12,758 nt of DNA from Gammaproteobacteria bacterium. GTDB taxonomy: Bacteria > Pseudomonadota > Gammaproteobacteria > SZUA-229. The stretch lies in NCBI GenBank assembly GCA_026197015.1, contig JAPHRB010000021.1:1-12758 (forward strand), in the 5' to 3' direction. A program made the translations under genes and the position numbers. This document shows positions 1-6,404 of the stretch, one piece after another (the stretch's first letter is position 1; the number at the start of each line of letters is the position of its first letter). The notes beneath the pieces are model-generated. The model was not told where the DNA came from. It was given only the letters and a program-made list of their open reading frames with translations, and did no database searches.

Positions 1-883
1 CAATACCCGCCTCAGAGCCAATGAATACCTGCATATCTTCAGCCTGGATGCAGCGATCTAACAGGCCTAACATATCCCGTTTGTTTTGAAACACCTGGAA
101 TAACTGCTGTAACTGATTTGCGTTATCAGCCTCATTAAAGCGAATTAAATTCGCCTGCCCCTGCAATCGATAACTTTCATTCTCTTCGTCGGGTTTAAGC
201 GCCTGATCTGCCAGATTCACCGCCGCAGCCATTAACTCATCAACCTGGGTGCGTGCAGATTGCATTTCCTGCACCAGCAAAGCTCTTATTTGAAATATAT
301 CCTTACCCATAAAATGATGGTTTAGATAATTTGACACTTTAACCAGTTCGTCCTGTGTATAGTCTTTATCAACATGCACAATTCGGTTTTGCACATCTCG
401 CTCATTAACCACCAGAATAGCGAGTATTTTTTTGTCCGGTAAAGGTAAAAATTCAATACGACGTAAATTTAACTGTCCACTTTTTGGTAGCGTTATCACA
501 CCGGCCATCTGTGTTATATCGGTTAACAGGTTATTCGCCATATTGATGAGGGTATCTTTATCCTGATCTGCGTTTAACTGTTGCTGTAGCTTTTCTTTAA
601 TGGCGTTTTCTATAGGACTAAACTCCAGCATGGAGTCTACATACATACGAAATCCCATATTAGTCGGTACTCGTCCGGCGGATGTGTGCGGCGCTGAAAC
701 CAGACCTATAGAGTCCAGGTTGGCCATGACATTACGGATAGTAGCGGTTGAAATATTTAGACCCGCTGTTTCTGCAAGGGTTTTAGATCCGACGGGAGTA
801 CCCTCCTCAACATAACAGTTGATAAGGGTTTTTAATAAATACTGAGAACGCTCGTTTAGAGGCATAGATGAAATTTTAGACAT
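1..883 (-). CDS. hrcA: Heat-inducible transcription repressor HrcA (C-terminus beyond window)
   Basis: My translation of the minus strand from the ATG at 883 gives about 294 residues with no stop, running off the left edge. HrcA proteins are usually about 340-350 residues, so roughly the last 50 are missing. The N-terminus (MSKISSMPLNERSQYLLKTL) is the typical HrcA winged-helix start. The recognition region NISTATIRNVMANLDSIGLV and the following SAPHTSAGRVPT are hallmark HrcA segments. HrcA represses chaperone genes (groESL, and often grpE-dnaK-dnaJ) by binding CIRCE, and GroEL keeps it active. It lies 78 bp downstream of lolD on the same strand. No convincing Shine-Dalgarno precedes the ATG, and an AT-rich inverted repeat (890-917) occupies that space. 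The next in-frame ATG (865) has no better ribosome site. The downstream partner genes lie outside the window. Confidence 0.95.
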   Translation of the reverse strand, partial: MSKISSMPLNERSQYLLKTLINCYVEEGTPVGSKTLAETAGLNISTATIRNVMANLDSIGLVSAPHTSAGRVPTNMGFRMYVDSMLEFSPIENAIKEKLQQQLNADQDKDTLINMANNLLTDITQMAGVITLPKSGQLNLRRIEFLPLPDKKILAILVVNERDVQNRIVHVDKDYTQDELVKVSNYLNHHFMGKDIFQIRALLVQEMQSARTQVDELMAAAVNLADQALKPDEENESYRLQGQANLIRFNEADNANQLQQLFQVFQNKRDMLGLLDRCIQAEDMQVFIGSEAGI

Positions 884-889
884 TTTAAT

Positions 890-917
890 TTATACAAATA
901 ATTAATATTTTGTATAA
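890..917. promoter_or_regulatory. Inverted repeat just upstream of hrcA (possible operator or 5'-UTR hairpin)
   Basis: Perfect 9-bp arms TTATACAAA (890-898) and TTTGTATAA (909-917) flank a 10-bp AT-only spacer. The repeat ends 6 nt before the hrcA start codon, where the ribosome-binding site should be. Its 9-N10-9 layout resembles CIRCE (9-N9-9), but the arm sequence does not match the CIRCE consensus TTAGCACTC/GAGTGCTAA. It could be a repressor operator or a weak mRNA hairpin limiting hrcA translation. The regulator is unknown. Confidence 0.45.
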
Positions 918-961
918 CTCCCTACGCTAAACCAAAGTATATTTTGCATCAGGAATAAATC

Positions 962-1696
962 CTAAAGCGCCTTAAGCTGCCCATTGTCTATGCTGTATAT
1001 GGTATCCATTTTTCTGGCAAGCTCCATATCATGCGTAACCACAATCAGACTGGTAGAAAATTCCTTATTTAAACGTAATAAAACCTGTACAACCTGTTCT
1101 GCAGTTGCTTTATCCAAATTACCTGTCGGCTCATCTGCACAGATACAACGGGGCTCATTAATAACCGCCCGAGCGATTGCCGCACGCTGACGCTCACCAC
1201 CTGACAATTCAGCAGGTTTATGTTTTACGCGGCGTGTCATGCCTACTTTATCAAGTAACATGCCGGCCTTATTTAATGCCTGTGCAGGGCTAGTACCTCG
1301 AACCAGTGCCGGCATGGCAACATTTTCTTCTGCACTAAATTCAGCTAACAGGTGATGAAACTGATAAACAAAACCCATGTAGTTATTGCGCACTTTACAA
1401 CGTTTTTTTTCTGACATGCGTACCAGGTCTTCTTCGTTAATAAAGACCTGTCCTGAGGTAGGTTTATCAAGGCCGCCGAGTAAGTGCAGTAAAGTACTCT
1501 TACCTGAACCTGAAGCACCCACAATTGCAACTTTTTCACCTGTTTTAACTGTGAGGTTTATGTTCTTTAATATTTCTAACTTATTACCACCACCCTCTTC
1601 AAAGGTCATGCATAAGTCAACCGCTTCTAAAACAATACCCGCGCCTGTACCGTTAGGAAACATTTGTGATTCAGAAAAATGATTAGTTATTGGCAT
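962..1696 (-). CDS. lolD: Lipoprotein-releasing ABC transporter ATPase LolD
   Basis: This 244-residue ATPase powers transfer of outer-membrane lipoproteins from the inner membrane to the chaperone LolA, acting on the cytoplasmic face of the Lol permease. Visible motifs are Walker A GASGSGKST (about 60-68), the Q-loop in FVYQFHHLLAEF (Q112), signature LSGGERQR (164-171), Walker B CICADEP with E189, the D-loop TGNLD, and the switch histidine in VVTHD (H222). The segment around the Q-loop (YQFHHLL) is typical of LolD within the MacB/LolD branch. Its ATG overlaps the permease stop by one base (TAATG), so translation is probably coupled. The N-terminus is about 15-20 residues longer than E. coli LolD; an internal start at Met12 is possible, but the overlap favours the first ATG. 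Confidence 0.95.
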   Translation of the reverse strand: MPITNHFSESQMFPNGTGAGIVLEAVDLCMTFEEGGGNKLEILKNINLTVKTGEKVAIVGASGSGKSTLLHLLGGLDKPTSGQVFINEEDLVRMSEKKRCKVRNNYMGFVYQFHHLLAEFSAEENVAMPALVRGTSPAQALNKAGMLLDKVGMTRRVKHKPAELSGGERQRAAIARAVINEPRCICADEPTGNLDKATAEQVVQVLLRLNKEFSTSLIVVTHDMELARKMDTIYSIDNGQLKAL

Positions 1697-2943
1697 TATT
1701 CATACCTCAATGCATCAGCAGGCTGAATTTTTGCCGCACGGTAGGCAGGATAAATAGTCGCCAACACTGACAAACCAAAAGCCGAGGCGGTATAAGTTAA
1801 TACATCTGATAGTCGTAAATCTGACTTAAGTTCTGTAATGTAATAAACATCTGCCGGTAAAAACTTGGTGTTCATCAGGCCTTCAACAAAGCCAACAATT
1901 ACATCCACATTCAATGCAACGGGCACCCCTAATGCGACACCTAATAATGTACCCGCCAGACCTATCACAACACCTTGAACGATAAATACCCACATTAAAC
2001 TACCTGGTGTCATACCAATAGTTCTTAATATTGCAATATCAGCCTGTTTATCATTAACCGTCATCACTAGAGTAGAAATAATATTAAAAGCCGCAACAGC
2101 CACAATTAGTAACAGAATAATAAACATCACGACTTTTTCGGTTTTCAGGGCTTTAAATAAATTACTGTGCATTTTAGTCCAGTCACGCACCCAGTAATCT
2201 TCACCAATAACACTGTCTAATTCATGCGTGACTTCATATGCACTAAACATATCATCTAACTTAAGGCGAACACCTTCGACTTTCAGACCCAGACTAAACA
2301 ACTTCTGTGCATCTTGCATATGCATAATAGCCATGGAACGGTCAAACTGATGCATGCCTGCTTCAAAAACACCCACAACAGTAAATCGTCTCAAACGCGG
2401 CATCACACCAACAGGCGTAACATTAGCCTGAGGCGTTATAACCGTGATTTTTTCACCTTCAAACACACCCATCGCATTGGCAAGCTCTTTACCGAGAATA
2501 ATTCCAAAGTGACCGGGTTTTAAATCCGCAAGTCGACCTGAAACCATTTTATCATCTATCTCGGAAACGTTTGGCTCCTGATCAGGTAAAACACCACGAA
2601 TAATGGCGCCACTCACTCTGTTTCGATTACTTAACATGCCTTCGTTTTGAGTAAAGGGTGCGGAACCTATAACACTAGGGTGTTTATCAACTTTTTTCTG
2701 AATGGATTGCCATTCAGTGAGTTTACCGTCCTGGCCCGTAACGGTTGCATGAGCAGTCATACCTAAGGTACGTTCACGTAACTCTTTACCAAAACCATTC
2801 ATAACTGAGAGCACAACAATGAGTGCGGCTACACCCAGTGCTATACCTAACATAGAAATTAATGCGATAAATGACACAAATCCATTACGACGTTTGGCGC
2901 GTGTGTATCTAAGGCCGATATAAAGCTCTTTCGGTCTAAACAT
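1696..2943 (-). CDS. lolC: Lipoprotein-releasing permease, LolC/LolE family
   Basis: A 415-residue inner-membrane permease of the Lol system. The N-terminus (MFRPKELYIGLRYTRAKRRN) is typical of the family. It is followed by TM1 (about 22-48), a large periplasmic domain (about 50-265), and a C-terminal FtsX-type domain with three TM segments (about 270-296, 315-345, 383-405). The conserved NDKQADIAILRTIGMTPGSL lies between TM2 and TM3. The periplasmic segment TPQANVTPVGVMPRLRRF resembles the LolC Hook loop that contacts LolA. Only one permease gene is present, immediately before lolD, and no second permease follows lolD as in E. coli lolCDE. It could be LolC with LolE elsewhere, or a LolF-like single permease acting as a homodimer. 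The ATG is preceded by little that resembles a ribosome site. Confidence 0.9.
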   Translation of the reverse strand: MFRPKELYIGLRYTRAKRRNGFVSFIALISMLGIALGVAALIVVLSVMNGFGKELRERTLGMTAHATVTGQDGKLTEWQSIQKKVDKHPSVIGSAPFTQNEGMLSNRNRVSGAIIRGVLPDQEPNVSEIDDKMVSGRLADLKPGHFGIILGKELANAMGVFEGEKITVITPQANVTPVGVMPRLRRFTVVGVFEAGMHQFDRSMAIMHMQDAQKLFSLGLKVEGVRLKLDDMFSAYEVTHELDSVIGEDYWVRDWTKMHSNLFKALKTEKVVMFIILLLIVAVAAFNIISTLVMTVNDKQADIAILRTIGMTPGSLMWVFIVQGVVIGLAGTLLGVALGVPVALNVDVIVGFVEGLMNTKFLPADVYYITELKSDLRLSDVLTYTASAFGLSVLATIYPAYRAAKIQPADALRYE

Positions 2944-2957
2944 ATCAGAAGGGGTTC

Positions 2958-2985
2958 TTTATAATTATGTGTTTATATTGATTAA
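2958..2985 (-). promoter_or_regulatory. Possible sigma-70-type promoter for lolC-lolD(-hrcA)
   Basis: On the minus strand, TTAATC (plus 2980-2985) and TATAAA (plus 2958-2963) are separated by 16 bp. The -10 matches the consensus at five of six positions and the -35 is poor. The predicted start would leave a leader of only about 8 nt, in keeping with the absence of a clear Shine-Dalgarno before lolC. It sits just downstream of the sfsA terminator, where a new transcript must begin. Judged by eye only. Confidence 0.3.
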
Positions 2986-2994
2986 ATTTTAACC

Positions 2995-3023
2995 AAAAAA
3001 AATTGTGATCATCTATGATCACA
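2995..3023 (-). terminator. Intrinsic terminator of sfsA
   Basis: Read on the minus strand, stem TGTGATC / GATCACA (plus 3017-3023 and 3004-3010) with a 6-nt loop is followed at once by AA and a run of eight T (plus 3002-2995). It begins 16 nt past the sfsA stop and separates sfsA from lolC. The arms can pair two bases further inward. The stem is AT-rich, so strength is uncertain, but the geometry is that of a Rho-independent terminator. Confidence 0.75.
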
Positions 3024-3038
3024 CCTATCGCACTACGG

Positions 3039-3743
3039 CTAAAGTACTACAGAAATTGACCTGTCAATTGACATGCCCTTTGCGTCAATTTTTGCTCCGT
3101 ATGCTAAAACTTCTACCCCTTCCTTAACGGCCTCTCTTAACAATCGTCCATATTCGGCATCAATTGAATCTGCCGGTTTCACAAGACTAACATCTGTACG
3201 CATTATTATAAATAGCAGAACAGCCCTATCACCTGATTTAACCTGTTGAATTAACTCACGCAAATGCTTTTGTCCTCGTTTTGTGACCGCATCGGGAAAC
3301 TGACCTACTCCCAGCTCGGTGCTTAATGTCACATGTTTTACCTCAACAAAAACATTTTGTTCTGCATATGAGAGCAAAAAATCAACACGACTACCCTCAT
3401 CACCATATGTTACTTCGCTACGACAACTATCGAAGCCAGCAAGTTCCGTAATCTGATTCTGTAACAAGGCTTCTTTTGCCAGCTTGTTTGTGAGCCCGGT
3501 ATTAATACAGGCCATAACATCAGTTTTAAGTTCTATTAACTGCCAACTATGGGGATATTTTCTTTTTGGATTATCTGAAACACTTAACCAGACATTGGCA
3601 CCTGTGGGCATACAGCCTGTCATGGCACCCGTATTTGCGCAGTGCGCGGTAATCTCGGAACCATCGTCTAAAACAATGTCCGCCAGAAAGCGTTTGTAAC
3701 GTTTTATAAGTTTTCCCTTGATCAGGGGCGAGTCAAAATTCAT
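3039..3743 (-). CDS. sfsA: SfsA family DNA-binding/nuclease-like protein
   Basis: A 234-residue member of the SfsA family (sugar fermentation stimulation protein A), full length for the family. The N-terminal part (about 1-80) contains KRYKRFLADIVLDDG and AHCANTGAMTGCMPTGA, the OB-fold half with the family hallmark HCxNTGxMxGC. The C-terminal half carries a PD-(D/E)XK nuclease-like signature: D121 in SRVDFLLS and E134/K136 in VFVEVKHVTL. The GQFPDAVTKRGQKHLREL segment is also conserved. E. coli SfsA was linked to maltose metabolism by overexpression and binds DNA; its physiological role is unsettled. The gene is monocistronic here, with its own terminator, and is divergent from the small Cys-rich gene. 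The ATG is preceded by GAG at a spacing of about 7 nt. Confidence 0.93.
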   Translation of the reverse strand: MNFDSPLIKGKLIKRYKRFLADIVLDDGSEITAHCANTGAMTGCMPTGANVWLSVSDNPKRKYPHSWQLIELKTDVMACINTGLTNKLAKEALLQNQITELAGFDSCRSEVTYGDEGSRVDFLLSYAEQNVFVEVKHVTLSTELGVGQFPDAVTKRGQKHLRELIQQVKSGDRAVLLFIIMRTDVSLVKPADSIDAEYGRLLREAVKEGVEVLAYGAKIDAKGMSIDRSISVVL

Positions 3744-3773
3744 CTAGTACTCTGTATAATAATCATCCTCATA

Positions 3774-3799
3774 TATTACAGGTTTAGCCAAATGTAATA
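3774..3799. promoter_or_regulatory. Inverted repeat upstream of sfsA
   Basis: Perfect 7-bp arms TATTACA (3774-3780) and TGTAATA (3793-3799) flank a 12-bp spacer, 30 bp ahead of the sfsA start in the divergent intergenic region. No T-run follows on either strand, so a dimeric-regulator operator is more likely than a terminator. Short arms in AT-rich DNA can arise by chance. Confidence 0.3.
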
Positions 3800-3809
3800 C
3801 AAACTAGCT

Positions 3810-3826
3810 TTCAGGTTTTACCTGAA
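3810..3826. promoter_or_regulatory. 17-bp palindrome in the sfsA / Cys-rich gene intergenic region
   Basis: TTCAGGT (3810-3816), TTT, ACCTGAA (3820-3826): a perfect 7-bp inverted repeat with a 3-bp centre, about 67 bp upstream of sfsA and 112 bp upstream of the divergent small gene. No T-tract follows on either strand, which argues against termination. It may be a shared operator. A weaker nested repeat (CTGAT/ATCAG at 3835-3849, TGCCT/AGGCA at 3832-3860) lies beside it. Confidence 0.35.
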
Positions 3827-3938
3827 GAACATGCCTGATTCACGATCAGTTTATTAGGCAGCAATATTATTCTGGACTATTATATAAATACAAAGCAAAA
3901 AAACCTCAACCACGAAAACCATAACCACGGATAATTTA

Positions 3939-4208
3939 ATGAAACAATTAATTAGAAATTTGCTAATTACAGTATTTTTATTCGGTATATCAAACATTAC
4001 ATTGGCAGATATGTCAGACGGTTGTAAGTCATGTGTAAAAGGCTACGATTGCAGTCGAATAAATAAAACCTGTAATGCTACCTGTAAGGCAAACTTATAT
4101 CAAAAACAGGACGATCTGGATTCATGCCGTGCAGGTTGCATTGGAAAACTGGAAAAGTGCCTGTTAGACGCAAACAAATCATGCGGTTTTTATTGCGAGG
4201 ACAAGTAG
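3939..4208 (+). CDS. Small secreted ten-cysteine protein, unknown function
   Basis: An 89-residue protein that I do not recognise. The N-terminus MKQLIRNLLITVFLFGIS is a Sec-type signal peptide, with probable cleavage after NITLA (residue 23), leaving about 66 residues. The mature part has ten cysteines (29, 32, 38, 45, 49, 63, 67, 74, 82, 86). The central six follow a mirror-symmetric pattern: C-x6-C-x3-C-x13-C-x3-C-x6-C. The two CxxxC motifs 13 residues apart suggest a disulfide-stapled helical hairpin, as in small Tim or CHCH-type proteins, though homology is not implied. An even cysteine count in a periplasmic protein is compatible with five disulfides. The gene stands alone between sfsA and soxB with its own terminator. 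Metal or sulfur-compound binding is possible but not shown. Confidence 0.75.
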   Translation: MKQLIRNLLITVFLFGISNITLADMSDGCKSCVKGYDCSRINKTCNATCKANLYQKQDDLDSCRAGCIGKLEKCLLDANKSCGFYCEDK

Positions 4209-4213
4209 ATATC

Positions 4214-4260
4214 AAAAAAAAGGGTTCTAATGCAAAACATTAAAACCCTGATTGTTTTAT
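4214..4260. terminator. Bidirectional intrinsic terminator between the Cys-rich gene and soxB
   Basis: AGGGTT-C-TAATG (4221-4232) pairs with CATTA-A-AACCCT (4238-4249): an 11-bp stem with one C/A mismatch and a 5-nt loop. On the minus strand it is followed by a run of T (plus 4214-4220), a strong ending for soxB. On the plus strand the tail GATTGTTTTAT is weaker but could end the Cys-rich gene transcript. Confidence 0.8.
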
Positions 4261-4283
4261 AGCTAACCTTTAGCTGGTTAATT

Positions 4284-4316
4284 TCACCTAACTAATCTCA
4301 CCTAACTAATCTCACC
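4284..4316. repeat. 14-bp tandem duplication spanning the soxB stop codon
   Basis: The unit TCACCTAACTAATC occurs twice exactly (4284-4297, 4298-4311), followed by the first five bases of a third copy. The soxB stop TAG (4302-4304 on the minus strand) lies in the second plus-strand copy, and the other copy falls just past the stop. It looks like a recent slippage duplication, probably without effect on the protein. Confidence 0.8.
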
Positions 4317-6245
4317 GGGATAATCCGCAATACCCGGGTTAGTTTTAATACCCACTAATTTTGGATGATTAATTTTGGCTAGTTTTAGTACATTATCTTT
4401 ACCACGGTTTTTCACAATATAGTCACGAACCACATCCCACATTAGTCGACCATCTGGTGCCTGGCCTACTGATGCCCAACCGGCAACTTTATATTTCTGG
4501 GTAGCTTCAATGACATGACCATTATCGAGTGTTGCATTTGTAATTCGCTGATACAAAGGTTTTGATGGATCAATTGTATAATCCATACCACCAACGCGCA
4601 CCATATCACCACCTGATTGCAAGTATGGGTCAACATCAAATAAGTTATCTGCCACACCTTCCAGTATGCGTAATAAATCACGCCCGGTCATTTCACTGAC
4701 ATAAGTCTCACCGTAAGTAATGGCACATTGAGTCATTACATCTTCCATGGTTATCCAGTCACCTTCTAATGTCGTTGTACCCCAACGCACACCGGCAGAC
4801 ATTGCCACATCTGCACTGTATTCTTCACGTAATGCATTACATAAGATCTGATCCCAGGTACCCATGAAATTACCACGACGATATAATAACCTATCGGCAA
4901 TAGCTAATTTTTCATCGAGTATTTCTTTAAAAGACTTTCCTACACGGCCTTCATTATAAAAATATTTTTGTGCGCGACTTTCAACAATATTTTTATCATA
5001 AACCGTATTACGCATTTGATCTAAATACGCCTGCATTTCTTTGTCTTCATCTAACCAGTCCGTAATAACCGGTAACATTTTGTAATCCATGGATTTAATT
5101 TTTCCATCCTGAATATCAAAATCCATAACACCTACAAACTTACCATTAGAACCCGCATTAGTTACCAGGCAAGTTCCACCGGCCACATTTTTAACTTCAA
5201 TAGGTTTAGGGATACCGTCATGAGTATGACCACCGAAAACTGCGTTCAAACCAGGCACACGCTCTGCCATTTTAATATCCACATCCATACCGTTATGAGA
5301 TAACAGTACAATTGCATCTGGCTTTTCATCTGCTTTAATTTTTTTAACCAGTTCAATCATGTCATCTTCGCGTAAACCAAATGACCAGTCAGGGAAGAAC
5401 TCCTGTGGATTCGCATTAGCTGTACGCGGGAACGCCTGACCTACTATACAGATACGCGCACCGTTAATTTCTTTAATAACATAAGGCCTGAAAGCATGAC
5501 CGGTGTCTTCATTAAATAAACCACTGCCATCATATTTTTCAACCATCGTAGGGTATTTATCACCAAACAATGAATCATCTTTAACCCTTACGTTCTGGCC
5601 AATGAAATCACCTTTAAACAGGGCGACATTACTCAGCACCTCTTCTTCTTTATAAGTAAACTCCCAGTGCCCTACCATGACGTCCAGGCCAAGAATATTT
5701 GAGGCCTCTACCATATCGACACCACGTGTCCATAAAGAGGTGCCCGAGCCCTGCCACAAATCACCACCATCAATAGTAATTGTGTTTTGCTTACCACCTG
5801 CAGTTTCTCGCAATTGTGTTAATAAAGATTTAATTTGCGCAAAACCACCGGTTTTACCGAATGTTTCTGCGGCTTTCTGGAAATCTAAATATGTATAAGC
5901 ATAAGACTCAGGTGTTTTTGCCTGAAAACCCATGGCTGTCAGTAACTTGTTACCGACCAGATGTGGTGGTCGACCATAAGCTTCACCCATACCCAGATTA
6001 ACATTGGGCTCTCTAAAATAAACCGGGTTTAACTGACCATGCACATCGGTAATATGTAAAATTCTGACATTGCCTTTCATTGGTAAGTCATAAAAACCTT
6101 CAGGCATAACTCCCATCGCAGGTTTAGCTGCAGAAGCTGAGGGGGAATTAGACTTATCTGAGCAACCAGTCATGGCAGGAACAGTAGCTGTGGCTGCAGC
6201 GGCACCCATTAACTTTAAAAAAGTACGACGGTTTAAAAATGGCAT
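4302..6245 (-). CDS. soxB: Thiosulfohydrolase SoxB
   Basis: SoxB is the dimanganese hydrolase of the periplasmic Sox thiosulfate-oxidation pathway; it releases sulfate from the cysteine-bound intermediate on SoxYZ. The 647-residue length fits the family. The N-terminus NRRTFLKLMGAAAA is a twin-arginine signal, followed by PAMTGC, whose Cys28 could be a lipobox. The metallophosphoesterase domain shows ITDVHGQLNP (D67, H69), DGGDLWQGSGT (D162), GHWEFTY (192-198, the SoxB version of the 5'-nucleotidase GNHE motif), LLSHNGMD (H317) and GGHTHDG (H340, H342). A 5'-nucleotidase C-terminal-like domain follows (about 420-600). AGGG about 6 nt before the ATG is a good ribosome site. No other sox gene is in the window; the divergent neighbour is a HupE-like membrane protein. 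A plain 5'-nucleotidase is unlikely given the SoxB-specific motifs. Confidence 0.95.
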   Translation of the reverse strand: MPFLNRRTFLKLMGAAAATATVPAMTGCSDKSNSPSASAAKPAMGVMPEGFYDLPMKGNVRILHITDVHGQLNPVYFREPNVNLGMGEAYGRPPHLVGNKLLTAMGFQAKTPESYAYTYLDFQKAAETFGKTGGFAQIKSLLTQLRETAGGKQNTITIDGGDLWQGSGTSLWTRGVDMVEASNILGLDVMVGHWEFTYKEEEVLSNVALFKGDFIGQNVRVKDDSLFGDKYPTMVEKYDGSGLFNEDTGHAFRPYVIKEINGARICIVGQAFPRTANANPQEFFPDWSFGLREDDMIELVKKIKADEKPDAIVLLSHNGMDVDIKMAERVPGLNAVFGGHTHDGIPKPIEVKNVAGGTCLVTNAGSNGKFVGVMDFDIQDGKIKSMDYKMLPVITDWLDEDKEMQAYLDQMRNTVYDKNIVESRAQKYFYNEGRVGKSFKEILDEKLAIADRLLYRRGNFMGTWDQILCNALREEYSADVAMSAGVRWGTTTLEGDWITMEDVMTQCAITYGETYVSEMTGRDLLRILEGVADNLFDVDPYLQSGGDMVRVGGMDYTIDPSKPLYQRITNATLDNGHVIEATQKYKVAGWASVGQAPDGRLMWDVVRDYIVKNRGKDNVLKLAKINHPKLVGIKTNPGIADYPGEIS

Positions 6246-6404
6246 GGTATCACCCTAATATTGGTGGTTGTACAAAAAGCAGGTTTAGATCTTCTTCAAA
6301 AAAGTTTTCAACGCTGTAACTATAATCTACTATCTGATTGTAATGAGCTTTTAATTTATTATAATAATCCGCCCAATAATATAGATTTTTTCTTGAGTTT
6401 TCAA

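Noticed and set aside
890..917. CIRCE element for HrcA autoregulation
   Set aside because: The arms do not match the strongly conserved CIRCE sequence and the spacer is 10 instead of 9 bp. I kept it only as an unidentified inverted repeat.
1386..1682. 98-residue plus-strand open frame inside lolD
   Set aside because: It is the antisense shadow of the lolD ATPase motifs, with no ribosome site or domain of its own.
3004..3023. CRP-like palindrome with TGTGA and TCACA half sites
   Set aside because: The half sites are 10 bp apart instead of the 6 bp of a CRP site, and a run of eight T follows on the minus strand just past the sfsA stop. A terminator explains it better.
4302..6245. UshA-type 5'-nucleotidase
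   Set aside because: The motif GHWEFTY in place of GNHE, together with DVHGQLNP and the overall length, is characteristic of SoxB.
6261..6404. Extended N-terminus of the HupE-like protein starting at 6261
   Set aside because: These 48 codons show no signal peptide or family similarity and lie in AT-rich intergenic-looking DNA between divergent genes. A hydrophobic signal begins only after the ATGs at 6405 and 6447.
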